64,000 nt of DNA from Candidatus Nitrotoga sp. AM1P (lineage in GTDB: Bacteria > Pseudomonadota > Gammaproteobacteria > Burkholderiales > Gallionellaceae), in contig NZ_AP019547.1 of assembly GCF_013168275.1 (NCBI RefSeq), positions 372,001 to 436,000 of the forward strand. Reading direction: 5' to 3'. The notes below the pieces were generated by a model that was not told where the DNA came from, made no database searches, and was given only the letters and a program-made list of their open reading frames with translations. The position numbers and the translations under genes are program-made. The first letter of the stretch is position 1. Every line of letters starts with the position of its first letter. This document shows, in pieces, positions 9,104 through 18,123 of the stretch.

Positions 9104-10423
9104 GGGCACCTCTATAAATAGTGGCGAATCCCGCCAGATTTAGGTATTTCCTGGTTTTTTCAGGAGGCCACCTGATTTCCGAGCTGATTAAACGCCAGGA
9201 CAGACCTTTTTCGTTGGGCTTCCCCTGTTTTATGCCATAGCAGGCGCACCTATCCCGTTGGCGACACAAGCCGCCCGGATGGACGCCTTCGTATCGCGCA
9301 CGATCAGTTGCACCAAACGCTTCATGTTGTAGACCAGGTTCATCATCCCGATCTTCACCTGCGCCCGCCTCAGGCCGATGGTGCGCACGATATGCCCGCC
9401 CATTTGCGTCTGAGCGCCGAAGACGTGCTCAACCCGTGCCCGCACTTTGGATTTGACCCGGTTGGTTTCCTTCTGCGCATCCGTCAGCGGATGACCCCGC
9501 GTACCCTTCTCGCAAATCTGGCTGGGCATGTTGTCGGCAGCCAGTTTTTCTTCGTGTCCCCTGGAACGGTAGGCGCTATCGGCATAAACCGCACGTTTTT
9601 TGCCATCCTTATCTATCGTCTGATCTAGAAGTACTTCGAATACTTGGCTGTCATGCACGGCGGCGTCCGTTACCGTGTAGTCCTGCACCAATTTGTTGGT
9701 TTCGTCCGCGTTGATGTGGTTCTTGTAGCCGTAGTGGGTATCGTTGTTCTTTTTGGTCCAGCGGGCATCCACATCCTTTTGCCGCTTCTTGTTCTCGGAG
9801 CAGTCCTCAGGAGATTTGTCTGCCTTGATCTGGACGTCTTCTTCCCGGTTGTTGCGCTGCCGGGGGGCTTCGACAAACGTAGCGTCGATCATCTGGCCAG
9901 TGCAGGTCACATAGCCATGTGTTGCCAGTTGCTCGTGAAACCGGTTAAACAGGTCTTCGGCCAACTTCAGGTCTTTGAGTCGTTCCCGGAATAGCCAGAC
10001 CGTCTTGGCGTCGGGCACCCGGTCTTCAAGTTGCAGACCCAGGAAACGCATGAAGGAGAGCCGGTCGCGGACTGGGTATTCAATCCCTTCGTCGGCCAGG
10101 TTGTACAGGTGCTGGAGAGCCAGCATCTTGAACATGAGCACCACATTGATGGGCTTGGCCCCGGCGTTGCTCTTCCTTTCCTTGGCATGCGCCCGTGCCA
10201 AATCAGGTCGAAAGGCTTCCCGGTTGATTTGGGCATTGAGTTTCACCAGCGAGTCACCCATCGCCGTCAACTTGGCGGTGCGTGTCTCAACATCAAAAAA
10301 ACCGGGGTATGTGGGTGTGAGCATGGAAGGATTGGGTAGCGGGGTGATGGACGTATTATCTCAAAGTTCTGGCCGTAACTGATGCCTCAGGGGGTGATTG
10401 GTGATGAATTTTTAGAGGTGCCC
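9104..10423 (-). mobile_element. Complete IS5-family insertion sequence (about 1320 bp)
   Basis: Terminal inverted repeats GGGCACCTCTA lie at 9104-9114 and 10413-10423, extending imperfectly inward (TAAAT versus AAAAT). They are flanked by a 4-base direct repeat TTAA (9100-9103 and 10424-10427), a YTAR-type target typical of the IS5 group. One intact transposase gene fills the element. It sits 52 bases from the right end of the IS30-type derivative. Confidence 0.9.
9230..10324 (-). CDS. IS5-family transposase
   Basis: Full-length DDE transposase of 364 residues. The N-terminal DUF772-type domain (residues about 30-120, including DEGIEYPVRDRLSFMRFLGL) precedes the catalytic core: the first Asp in GQMIDATFVEAP (about residue 147), the second in AVYADSAYRS (about 248) and the Glu in KVRARVEHVFGAQT (about 304). 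It lies wholly between the terminal repeats and has no frameshift or stop, so the element may still be active. Confidence 0.92.
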   Translation of the reverse strand: MLTPTYPGFFDVETRTAKLTAMGDSLVKLNAQINREAFRPDLARAHAKERKSNAGAKPINVVLMFKMLALQHLYNLADEGIEYPVRDRLSFMRFLGLQLEDRVPDAKTVWLFRERLKDLKLAEDLFNRFHEQLATHGYVTCTGQMIDATFVEAPRQRNNREEDVQIKADKSPEDCSENKKRQKDVDARWTKKNNDTHYGYKNHINADETNKLVQDYTVTDAAVHDSQVFEVLLDQTIDKDGKKRAVYADSAYRSRGHEEKLAADNMPSQICEKGTRGHPLTDAQKETNRVKSKVRARVEHVFGAQTQMGGHIVRTIGLRRAQVKIGMMNLVYNMKRLVQLIVRDTKASIRAACVANGIGAPAMA

Positions 10424-10685
10424 TTAAGTTCAATTTGAGCTACCCGTTACAAAATTAATTGCATGCGAATTCAGATGAAGATTCAGAATGTTTATCGTCA
10501 GTTGTACTAGGAAAGCGTTGATTAACTCGCATTTCAGAATTTCACACATTTAAAATCAATTTGTTACGTGCGAAATTCCGCGAAATTTTGAATTAATCAG
10601 CATCTCCCTAGCTAAACCTGATCTGCCGGACACCTAAAAAATTAGGTAGCTAATAGCTCAGGTTTTGAGCTAGCAGAGTTGAATG

Positions 10686-11099
10686 TCACTTTATATATTC
10701 GCCGGATCTTTCTGGTTGGTAACTGACATCGAGCACCCGTACTTTTATGGTATTGCCTCCGGGTATCGGCCACTCCATCTGCTGCCCGACCGCCAGTCCC
10801 AGCAGAGCGCTACCGACCGGCGCTAATACGGAAATCCGACCGGGCTTCTCCAACGCGTCCTCGGGATATGACAATGTCAGCTCGAACGTCTTTCCCGTCG
10901 GTTCAATAATAAAGCGAATGGTTGAGTTCATGGTTACAACGGTCGCCGGGATATTCTCCGGCGCAATTACTACCGCACGATCCAACTCATACCGTAGATT
11001 GTCCAATTCGGGCTGCGAATCTTTCGGCAGCGCATCTATTAAGTGGTTGAGCCGCGCTAGATCCAGGCTCGAAACGGTGATATTGGGAAGATCCATCAC
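10686..11099 (-). CDS. rnk: Rnk, GreA/GreB-like regulator of nucleoside diphosphate kinase
   Basis: A 137-residue protein with the Rnk layout: a short N-terminal helical pair (LARLNHLIDALP...LRYELDRA), the phrase VVTMNSTIRF, then the C-terminal FKBP-like Gre domain with VLAPVGSALLGLAVGQ. Enteric Rnk has the same VVTMNS and APVGAALLGL motifs. It binds RNA polymerase in the secondary channel like the Gre factors and affects nucleotide pools. The gene is monocistronic. The start is one of two adjacent ATGs (11099 or 11096). Confidence 0.9.
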   Translation of the reverse strand: MMDLPNITVSSLDLARLNHLIDALPKDSQPELDNLRYELDRAVVIAPENIPATVVTMNSTIRFIIEPTGKTFELTLSYPEDALEKPGRISVLAPVGSALLGLAVGQQMEWPIPGGNTIKVRVLDVSYQPERSGEYIK

Positions 11100-11357
11100 T
11101 ATATATTTTCCTTATTTACTTATTCTCGATTGATTTAATTGTTTATGAAAATGGTAATTCTCTCTGATAGGTAAACTACATCTTTATTAAAAAAAGACGT
11201 AAAAATTACAGTCAAGGTAATCGTTGATGCGCCATTCAACACATCATCAAAGAGAGATCGTATAGAAGAACACCCTCGATTTCAATTGAATTGAACTGAA
11301 GCGTGGTTTGCGCTACCAATAATCCCTATTTTTACTATTGCTATTGGCTATTGCTAT

Positions 11358-11535
11358 GGTTCAACCAGTAGCCTGAACCGATTACTTTCACGCAGACCAA
11401 GAAATCAAATAATGCCCCTGAACCTAATGGGAGCAGGGGCAATATCTTAACTAATAATGCGATAAGTTAAGATTCCACGTCCAAGGAGAAAAAACGTGGG
11501 AATAGCTTACGCTATACGAAGAGTATAGATAAGAA
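11358..11535. other. Cluster of five consecutive hairpins (possible structured RNA)
   Basis: The 487-base gap upstream of rnk has no gene but holds a series of perfect or near-perfect stems: GGTTCA/TGAACC (11358-11379), GCCCCTG/CAGGGGC (11414-11440), ATCTTAACT/AGTTAAGAT (11444-11473), ATTCCACGT/ACGTGGGAAT with one bulge (11472-11503), and CTATAC/GTATAG (11512-11528) with an outer CTTA/TAAG. None is followed by a T tract on either strand, so they are not ordinary terminators. Known RNA families were not recognised. Confidence 0.4.
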
Positions 11536-11586
11536 AATGCTTAAATAGTTCCATAGGATTGAACAGAGACAAACCTACTGTAGTGG

Positions 11587-11664
11587 TCAAGTAATTTCAG
11601 ACACCGCAATCGGTTGTTTTGCTGCAAACTGTTTTTCAAAAGCCAATGGTGCGATATTACCTAA
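11587..11664 (-). pseudogene. IS3-family transposase C-terminal remnant
   Basis: The last 26 codons read ...GNIAPLAFEKQFAAKQPIAVSEIT then stop, the typical C-terminus of an IS3-group OrfB. The flanking TAGTGGTCAAGTAATTTCAG (11581-11600) looks like the end of that element. The frame can be followed across the inserted IS427-group element (12517 onward, ...DRFRLNNTAL), so the fragment was split by the later insertion. The rest of the IS3 element is not present. Confidence 0.55.
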
Positions 11665-11672
11665 GAACGTGT

Positions 11673-12213
11673 TTACGATCTTCTGAGCAGCAGCCTCAGA
11701 AATGCAAGGTGGATGAACTGCAGGCTGGTGTTGAGCTTTCGCTCGCAGTTCTTCCACAGCCTCCTATTCTTCTCCAGCCAGGCAAAGCTGCGCTCCACCA
11801 CTCAGCGCCTGGGGATCACCGCGAACTTGTGCAGTTCACTGCGCCTGGCAATCTGCACCGTGACAGCCTGGCCCAGTATCTCCTGTACGCCTTGCGCGAA
11901 GGGCTGACCCATATAACCGCTGTCGGCCAACACGCTTTGAATTTTGCTCAGATTCGCCTTGCAATGGCGCATCGCCTGTAGTGCACCTTTGCGATCCGTT
12001 ACTTCGGCAGTGGTGACGGCAACGGCATGGGGCAACCCCTGTGTGTCCACTGCAATGTGACGCTGCTTGATGCCTGAGACTTTTTTGCCCGCGTCATAGC
12101 CCTTGCTCCCGGCTGTGTCCGTGTTCTTCACGCTCTGCGCGTCCACAATCAATAGTGTGGGCATGGCGCTGCGCACCTGTTTCTTGCGGGCCGCGCCAAC
12201 CTGATTTTTTTAA
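11673..12213 (-). pseudogene. IS427-group transposase OrfB with in-frame stop
   Basis: Reached by -1 frameshift from orfA. It carries the DDE core: TLLIVDAQSVKNTD (first Asp), VLADSGYMGQPF (second Asp), then RSELHKFAVIPRR and a TGA (11802-11804) where the family has Trp (RWVVERSFAWL). The frame then continues VVERSFAWLEKNRRLWKNCE... to TAA at 11673, which contains the catalytic Glu. One nonsense change (TGG to TGA) therefore removes the last about 43 residues, including the Glu. Confidence 0.8.
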
Positions 12214-12474
12214 AGCCCGCTCCAGCACACTGATATCGTGCTCGTCGGGCTTGCTCCACTTGGCAAAGTAGGCGTACACCGTCTGCCATTTCGGAAACTC
12301 ACTGGGCGGAAATCTCCACTGGCAGCCCGTGCGCAGTACATACAACACCGCACAAAACACTTCGTACAAATCCACCGTCGTGGGCTTGGTACGTCGACGC
12401 ACGCTAGCCAGCAGTGGCTCTATCTCCGCAAATTTTTCCCGACTGATGTCGCTGGCGTATTTCTTCTCTCTCAT
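12094..12474 (-). CDS. IS427-group transposase OrfA
   Basis: The 126-residue frame has the N-terminal DUF4096-type domain (EIEPLLASVRRRTKPTTVDLYEVF...CQWRFPPSEFPKWQTVYAYF) found in IS427-group OrfA. The family-like sequence ends at about ERALKK; the remaining tail is out-of-frame read-through. At TTTAAAAAAATCAGG (about 12205-12219) a -1 slip after AAA AAA gives ...ALKKNQVGAARKKQ and enters orfB, producing the full transposase. Confidence 0.8.
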   Translation of the reverse strand: MREKKYASDISREKFAEIEPLLASVRRRTKPTTVDLYEVFCAVLYVLRTGCQWRFPPSEFPKWQTVYAYFAKWSKPDEHDISVLERALKKSGWRGPQETGAQRHAHTIDCGRAEREEHGHSREQGL

Positions 12475-12691
12475 ACCTATAGTTTAAGGGAGGTTCCTTA
12501 GATCGTAAACACGTTCTAAGGCAGTATTATTCAACCGAAAGCGATCGTCTGTGCTCCATTGCACACAGAACACGATTTCTACTCGTCGTAGACAAAGGCT
12601 TTATCCTGGTAGGATCTCGTTATCTATTGTGTTACTGGTACTTGCGTTATTTTTCTCATGCTAAGATCAGAGGTATATCAACGACCCAAGC

Positions 12692-13387
12692 TCATGCAAT
12701 TGTTCCAAACAGTGCGCCAATACCGGCGGTCAATCCCATGGCTAAAGCGCCCCAAAATGTGACGCGTATTGCCCCTATAGCCACTCGCGCTCCTCCGGCC
12801 CACGCAGCTACACCACCCAAAAGTGCCAGGAACACAAGTGAAGTAACTGAGATAAATGGAATCAGGCTTGCATTTGGAGTCAATGCTGTGACTAGGAGAG
12901 GCATCGCTGCTCCAACAGCGAAGCTGACTGCTGAAGCAAAGGTAGCCTGAAGAGGACGTGCGTTAAGAGCTTCAGATATCCCAAGCTCGTCGCGAGTGTG
13001 CGCACCAAGCGCATCATGCGCCATGAGTTGATCGGCTACCTGTTTCGCAAGCGCAGGATCAAGGCCGCGGCTAACATAGATCGCTACCAGTTCTTTGCGC
13101 TCGCCAATATCATCTGTCTCAAGTTCTTGTCGCTCACGTTCAATGTCAGCCTGTTCGGAATCTGCCTGTGATTGAACGGACACGTACTCCCCCGCAGCCA
13201 TCGACATGGCTCCTGCAACAAGACCAGCAACCCCCGCGAGCAATATACTATCGTGGGTTGCATGGGCAGCTGCAACGCCTAGTATCAAGCTGGCCGTGGA
13301 AACGATACCGTCGTTCGCTCCCAACACTGCGGGACGAAGCCAACCGATTTGTCCAGTGATGTGTCGTTCCAGGTGGCGTGAGCGCAT
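12692..13387 (-). CDS. VIT/CCC1-family iron/manganese transporter
   Basis: Integral membrane protein of about 231 residues. The first segment carries GANDGIVSTASLILGVAAA, the VIT1 signature; a second (MSMAAGEYVSVQSQAD) precedes the charged metal-binding helix region (EQADIERERQEL...). Three more hydrophobic segments follow. Plant and yeast homologues move Fe2+ or Mn2+ into vacuoles; bacterial ones are thought to export or buffer these metals, fitting an iron-rich lifestyle. The longest frame begins at 13447, but MRSRHLERH at 13387, with GGAAAC upstream, fits the family start better. Confidence 0.88.
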   Translation of the reverse strand: MRSRHLERHITGQIGWLRPAVLGANDGIVSTASLILGVAAAHATHDSILLAGVAGLVAGAMSMAAGEYVSVQSQADSEQADIERERQELETDDIGERKELVAIYVSRGLDPALAKQVADQLMAHDALGAHTRDELGISEALNARPLQATFASAVSFAVGAAMPLLVTALTPNASLIPFISVTSLVFLALLGGVAAWAGGARVAIGAIRVTFWGALAMGLTAGIGALFGTIA

Positions 13388-13814
13388 TTTTTTAATGTTT
13401 CCGTGATTAATGATGCGTACTATTAATAAATTTGTGAGAGGTGGCAACTTCGCTCAGGTAAAGACTGATCATTTCGGCTTTGGTGGGTTGACGGTGAAAC
13501 ATTCTTCAGTTGTTGCTCTTCCTTATGTTCTGAAGGGAAATAAAATTAAAGGTAAAAAGCAGTTGCCTCTAAATGAAACGGTGACCACGAGTACTGCATG
13601 GTCCTGATGGGTGCCCACATACGTAGCGGCCGTAGTATCGAGAATAACGATGCGATGCAAGAAGTGAGGATTTATACCTGAGTCAATTCAGGCGATAATA
13701 ACAACTATACTGTTTTTGGTTCTAAATCCTTTAGTGTGCTGTTTACTCAAAAAACGTTTATTAAAGCGCATCCACGAGCACTAAACCAATACAGAACAAA
13801 AGGATAGTAGCAAT
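13388..13814. other. Intergenic region between the VIT-family gene and surE
   Basis: These 427 bases between divergent genes should hold both promoters. A 65-codon frame at 13410-13607 has no recognisable protein features and is probably chance. No strong hairpin or repeat stands out; sequence close to surE is AT-rich. AAAGGATAG sits just before the surE start. Confidence 0.4.
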
Positions 13815-14567
13815 ATGATGCTTATGCTTAGCAATGATGATGGATATTTTTCACCTGGCCTGGCTTGCCTTGCGGAAACGTTGTCTACTATTGCCGAAAT
13901 AATAGTGGTGGCGCCAGAGCGCGACCGTAGTGGTGCAAGCAACTCTCTGACGCTGGATCGCCCGCTTAATTTACGTCGTGCAGCCAACGGTTTTTATTAT
14001 GTAAATGGGACGCCGACCGATTGTGTGCATTTGGCAGTTACCGGCATGCTGGATACTCAACCGGATATGGTTATCTCCGGTATTAATGCGGGCGCCAACA
14101 TGGGTGACGATACAATTTATTCAGGCACGGTGGCAGCTGCTACAGAAGGTTTTTTGCTGGGCATCCCGGCCATTGCTGTATCGCTCGCGAGCAGGACGTT
14201 GGCGCATTACGATACTGCGGCACGTGTAGTGGCTGACCTGGTGCAGCAATTTGAAAAACGCACTCATTCTCTCCCATGGTTACTTAACGTGAATGTGCCA
14301 GACATTCCCTATGAACAATTGCAAGGCCGCGAAGTGACCCGCTTAGGCAAGCGTCATAAGGCCGAGCCAGTGATAAAGAGTACCAATCCGCACGGAGAGA
14401 CTGTGTACTGGATTGGTGCGGCTGGCAAGGCACAGGATGCGGGTGCGGGTACGGATTTTTATGCCATTGCTCAGGGCCGTGTATCAATTACCCCATTACA
14501 AATGGATCTGACGCAATATAGCCAGCTCGATGCGGTGGGAACATGGCTGGCAGGTAACGTTGCATGA
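13815..14567 (+). CDS. surE: 5'/3'-nucleotidase SurE
   Basis: Metal-dependent survival-protein nucleotidase, hydrolysing nucleoside monophosphates. The metal-binding SNDDG motif is at residues 6-10; [17 protein letters not shown] (about 35-51) and [24 protein letters not shown] (about 87-110) are the other SurE signatures. At 250 residues it is full length. The 3' end overlaps pcm by 4 bases (ATGA), the conserved surE-pcm-nlpD arrangement of proteobacteria. Confidence 0.96.
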   Translation: MMLMLSNDDGYFSPGLACLAETLSTIAEIIVVAPERDRSGASNSLTLDRPLNLRRAANGFYYVNGTPTDCVHLAVTGMLDTQPDMVISGINAGANMGDDTIYSGTVAAATEGFLLGIPAIAVSLASRTLAHYDTAARVVADLVQQFEKRTHSLPWLLNVNVPDIPYEQLQGREVTRLGKRHKAEPVIKSTNPHGETVYWIGAAGKAQDAGAGTDFYAIAQGRVSITPLQMDLTQYSQLDAVGTWLAGNVA

Positions 14568-15220
14568 GTGGACACCATAGTGGCATTGGCATGACCTCGC
14601 AGCGCACACGCGGACGGTTGATAGAGCGGTTGCGTGCACAGGGGATTGAGGATGAGGTTGTACTGGCTGCAATGAATGCGGTGCCGCGCCATATTTTTAT
14701 CGACGAAGCGCTGGCCAGCCGTGCCTATGACGATGTGTCGTTGCCGTTGGGTTTTGGTCAGACCATTTCGCAACCTTACGTTGTGGCGCGCATGATCGAA
14801 ATCCTACGCAATGGCATGGCACTAAACCGCGTACTGGAAGTAGGTACCGGTTGCGGTTACCAGGCAGCGGTGCTGGCTCAAGTGGCACATGAGGTATATT
14901 CAGTGGAACGCGTGCAGCCTTTGTATGAACGCGCGGCAGGTTACATGAAGGAATTGAAGGTAAAAAATGTTACCTTGCGTTATGCAGACGGCAACATTGG
15001 TTTGTCGGCAGTCGCACCGTTTGATGGCATCATCATGGCGGCAGCCGCTACGCACGTACCACAGGCATTGCTGGAGCAGTTGGCCGTGGGTGGTAGAATG
15101 GTACTGCCATTGGGCGCACAGGAACAGTTTTTATGCTTGATTGAGCGTAGGACGCAAGGCTACCGTGAAACTCGTTTGGAGGCGGTAAAATTTGTGCCTC
15201 TATTGATGGGGAAAGTATGA
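14564..15220 (+). CDS. pcm: Protein-L-isoaspartate O-methyltransferase
   Basis: Repairs damaged isoaspartyl residues by SAM-dependent methylation. The 218-residue sequence carries the PIMT signatures [36 protein letters not shown] and the SAM-binding [16 protein letters not shown] (about residues 85-100). Overlaps of 4 bases with both surE and nlpD show translational coupling. Confidence 0.96.
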   Translation: MSGHHSGIGMTSQRTRGRLIERLRAQGIEDEVVLAAMNAVPRHIFIDEALASRAYDDVSLPLGFGQTISQPYVVARMIEILRNGMALNRVLEVGTGCGYQAAVLAQVAHEVYSVERVQPLYERAAGYMKELKVKNVTLRYADGNIGLSAVAPFDGIIMAAAATHVPQALLEQLAVGGRMVLPLGAQEQFLCLIERRTQGYRETRLEAVKFVPLLMGKV

Positions 15221-16176
15221 TACTGAAAAAATTCACTTTTCGATTACAGTCCATCGTTATTGCCGCAGCGCTAGTGGCAGGTTGTTCTTCCAGCGGGTCT
15301 CACGCGCCTATAGTGGAATATGGCGCAGAACGCGAAATAATACGCGGAGCCAAGTTGAAAAAACCGGCTGTATCGGTAGCTGCACCAGTCATGAAAGCTG
15401 TGCCACGCGATAAAGACGGGCGTCCGCAGGTTTACGTGGTACAAAAAGGCGATACTTTGTACAGCATAGCCTTCAATTATGGTCTCGATTATCGCGAAAT
15501 TGCCGAATTAAATAACATTCAGAATCATGGCATTATTCACGTGGGTAAGGAGTTACGTTTGCCCTCTGCCAGTACTTCGACCGTGGTTAAAACCATGGTT
15601 GAAAATAAGCCTTTGGACGTTCCTGTCAAAAGCCAACCTAAGGTAGCCAAGCTGCCGTATACCGAACAGGCTGTGGCACAAATTGAAAAAATGCAGGAAG
15701 ATCCGCAAAAATCCGAACCTGTGATGGTGACCAAAATTCAGCCTAAACCTGAAATCAAACCGGAGGCCAAGATTGATGGGATTACGGATGACGATGGCAG
15801 TACGTTGGAATGGAGTATGCCAACGTCTGGAACATTAATAAGCGAATTTTCTGAAACCGCCAGCCGCAAGGGAATCGATATTGCAGGTAAATTGGGCCAG
15901 GCGATAGTTGCCAGTTCGGCGGGCAAGGTCGTCTATAGCGGCAGTGGACTACGTGGATATGGCAAATTGGTCATCATCAAACATAACAAGGCTTATCTCA
16001 GCGCTTACGCCCACAATGACCAACTACTGGTAAAAGAAGGGCAGAACGTAAGCAAAGGGCAGAAGATTGCAGAGATGGGCAACACTGACACGGATCAGGT
16101 CAGCCTGCACTTTGAGATACGCCGCTTTGGCAAGCCAGTTGATCCTGCCAAATATCTACCACTCGTAAAATCTTGA
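15217..16176 (+). CDS. nlpD: NlpD-like lipoprotein (LysM plus M23 domain)
   Basis: Lipoprotein signal with lipobox LVAGC (Cys23). LysM peptidoglycan-binding domain at about 72-115 ([14 protein letters not shown]...GKELRL), then a Lys/Pro-rich linker and a C-terminal LytM/M23 domain. The zinc ligands are degenerate (RKGIDIAG instead of an H-x-G-x-D motif), as in NlpD/EnvC activators of cell-division amidases. It overlaps pcm. In many proteobacteria rpoS follows nlpD; here a radical SAM gene does, overlapping by 4 bases. Confidence 0.92.
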   Translation: MILKKFTFRLQSIVIAAALVAGCSSSGSHAPIVEYGAEREIIRGAKLKKPAVSVAAPVMKAVPRDKDGRPQVYVVQKGDTLYSIAFNYGLDYREIAELNNIQNHGIIHVGKELRLPSASTSTVVKTMVENKPLDVPVKSQPKVAKLPYTEQAVAQIEKMQEDPQKSEPVMVTKIQPKPEIKPEAKIDGITDDDGSTLEWSMPTSGTLISEFSETASRKGIDIAGKLGQAIVASSAGKVVYSGSGLRGYGKLVIIKHNKAYLSAYAHNDQLLVKEGQNVSKGQKIAEMGNTDTDQVSLHFEIRRFGKPVDPAKYLPLVKS

Positions 16177-17027
16177 GCAATACTGGTCTTGATGTAACCG
16201 ACCACAGTCGCGACAGCGCGGGTTTGCGCTATGTCTATCCCGTAGTGTCGCGGCGGGCGGGTGGAGTGTCGGTCGGTATCAATCTCAATACTAATAATGC
16301 CTGCAATTGGCGCTGCATATATTGTCAGGTGCCGGAACTTAAGCGCGGCACAGCTCCGCCGGTTGATCTGGCTTTACTGGAGCAGGAGTTGCGTGGTTTT
16401 CTTCATGAGTTATTGCACGGTGATTTCATGCTGCGCCGCGTGCCGGAAGGGGCGCGCCGCATTAATGATATTGCCTTATCCGGCAATGGTGAACCGACCA
16501 GCGCCAAAGAATTTGAGCAAGTTATAATACTCATCGCCAAACTGCGCCAAGAACTGGCGCTGCCCTCCCATATCAAACTGGTTCTCATCACTAATGGCAG
16601 CCTTATGCACCGCAAAAATGTGCAGCAAGGCCTACGTAAGATGGCGCAACTTAATGGTGAAGTGTGGTTCAAGGTTGACCGTGCCAGCAAGGCGGGTATG
16701 CAACGAATCAACAACACCCGCACAAGTCTGGTTAAGGTGCGCGAGAACCTCGCCACCGCCATCGCGCTGTGCCCGACTTGGCTGCAAACCTGTTGGTTCA
16801 TGCTGGATGACAAGCCGCCGGGCAAGCAGGACGAGGATGATTATCTAAATTTTTTAGCCACATTGCTGCATGACAATATCAAACCTGAAGGTGTGTTACT
16901 TTACAGCCTGGCACGCCCCACATTACAACCGGAAGCTCCAAAACTGGCCACGCTGTCAGAGCCACAATTGGAAGCGTTCGCTGCGCGCATTCGAGTGTTA
17001 GGAGTAGAAACGAAGGTGGCAACATGA
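16173..17027 (+). CDS. Radical SAM protein, function unknown
   Basis: A 284-residue radical SAM enzyme. The 4Fe-4S motif is CNWRCIYC (C-x3-C-x2-C, about residues 43-50), followed by GNGEPTSAKEF, the SAM-binding GGE-like segment, and a beta-strand IKLVLITNGSLM. A second conserved part has WFKVDRASKAGMQRINNT. The TTG start (TTGAGC) overlaps the nlpD stop, so it is the last gene of surE-pcm-nlpD. No auxiliary cluster domain is seen. Substrate unknown; similar stand-alone proteins are annotated only generically. Confidence 0.85.
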   Translation: MSNTGLDVTDHSRDSAGLRYVYPVVSRRAGGVSVGINLNTNNACNWRCIYCQVPELKRGTAPPVDLALLEQELRGFLHELLHGDFMLRRVPEGARRINDIALSGNGEPTSAKEFEQVIILIAKLRQELALPSHIKLVLITNGSLMHRKNVQQGLRKMAQLNGEVWFKVDRASKAGMQRINNTRTSLVKVRENLATAIALCPTWLQTCWFMLDDKPPGKQDEDDYLNFLATLLHDNIKPEGVLLYSLARPTLQPEAPKLATLSEPQLEAFAARIRVLGVETKVAT

Positions 17028-17197
17028 GTAGGGAAAAAATAGTTTCCGACCGTGTAAGTTTTTTTCGATCCTGAACCTGTGCCGATAGAGGTGAGATAGA
17101 TATGCAGATATCGAAGTCATAAAACTTTCAGATTTTTGGAAAATTAAGTCCGCTGCAATTAACCACGCACTTAGAGAATGGCTTGTCTGTCTTTAGG

Positions 17198-17203
17198 TAT
17201 AAT
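17198..17203 (+). promoter_or_regulatory. Candidate -10 box upstream of the ZIP transporter
   Basis: A perfect TATAAT 30 bases before the ATG at 17233. No good -35 hexamer lies 16-18 bases upstream, so the call is tentative. Confidence 0.35.
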
Positions 17204-17232
17204 CCGCGCCTCATTTATTTCTTGAACACACC

Positions 17233-18012
17233 ATGAGCGTTTTGGTCTGGATTATTACCACCTGCATTGTAGGTGGGACGTTGAGCGTAGCATGTGCAGC
17301 ATTATTCGCGTTTAACAACCGCACACAGAATTACCTTGGTGGCATGGTGAGCTATGCTATAGGTGCGCTGCTTGGAGCAGTATTTCTCAATATTTTACCC
17401 GAAGCAATTAATCTAACTCCCAATGTAGCTATTTTGAGCGGTACGGTGTTGTTTGGCATTCTGCTGTTTTTTATCCTGGAAAAACTGGTGCTATGGAGGC
17501 ATTGCCACCATGAGCATTGTGAAGCCCATCTAACAATCAATGCGGAGCATGGGTATGACCATGGACGCAGTGGCATGATGATTATAATAGGTGACACTTT
17601 CCATAATTTTGTGGATGGCATCATCATAGCAGCAGCTTTTCTTACTGATGTGCATCTGGGCGTCGTTACAGCACTGGCTATCATCGCACATGAGATTCCG
17701 CAGGAAGTGGGGGATTTCGCTATCTTGCTACACTCGGGTTATAGCAAACTGCGTGCCTTTCAACTGAATTTGATATCCAGCTTCGCCTCTGTGGCAGGTG
17801 GCATACTTGGATACTTCACCTTGCAGACCATGCAGTCGTGGATTCCATCGTTGCTGGCGCTGGCCGCTGCGAGCATGATTTATGTTGCGGTAGCAGATCT
17901 GATACCTGGTTTACACAAACGCGTGCAGCTACGCGATACCTTGCAGCAAGTGGTACTGATTGTATCGGGCGTAGGGACAGTGTGGTTGATGAGTGTGTTA
18001 ATGGTAGAGTAA
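17233..18012 (+). CDS. ZIP-family divalent metal transporter
   Basis: Inner-membrane permease of 259 residues with about 8 hydrophobic segments and a His-rich loop between the third and fourth (WRHCHHEHCEAH...HGYDHG). The ZIP metal-binding helices are clear: GDTFHNFVDGIIIAAAF and IIAHEIPQEVGDFAILL. It imports Zn2+ or Fe2+; selectivity cannot be read. It stands alone with its own likely promoter and is followed after 111 bases by rimO. Confidence 0.92.
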   Translation: MSVLVWIITTCIVGGTLSVACAALFAFNNRTQNYLGGMVSYAIGALLGAVFLNILPEAINLTPNVAILSGTVLFGILLFFILEKLVLWRHCHHEHCEAHLTINAEHGYDHGRSGMMIIIGDTFHNFVDGIIIAAAFLTDVHLGVVTALAIIAHEIPQEVGDFAILLHSGYSKLRAFQLNLISSFASVAGGILGYFTLQTMQSWIPSLLALAAASMIYVAVADLIPGLHKRVQLRDTLQQVVLIVSGVGTVWLMSVLMVE

Positions 18013-18123
18013 AAAACGTTTCCTCCTGCACTTACCTCATACGGCTCTTTGCGAAATTAGCGCAGCGAAGATAAAGCTGGCTGTAGGAAAGAAAATGTTC
18101 AATTCAATATATAAAGCTAAAAC

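Larger units (their letters stand above)
11665..12516 (-). mobile_element. IS427-group (IS5 family) insertion sequence, 852 bp
   Basis: Inverted repeats GAACGTGTTTACGATCT (11665-11681 and complement at 12500-12516) are perfect over 17 bases and flanked by the direct repeat TAA. The element carries two overlapping frames, orfA and orfB, joined by a run of seven A, the usual programmed -1 frameshift design. It is inserted within an IS3-family remnant. orfB contains an in-frame stop, so autonomous transposition is doubtful. Confidence 0.85.

Noticed and set aside
11409-11535. CRISPR array or tRNA cluster
   Set aside because: The hairpins differ in sequence and spacing, no direct repeats occur, and no T-loop (GGTTCRANNC) pattern fits.
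13410-13607. 65-codon frame upstream of surE
   Set aside because: No family resemblance; it overlaps the expected promoter region and the N-terminal extension of the VIT-family frame.
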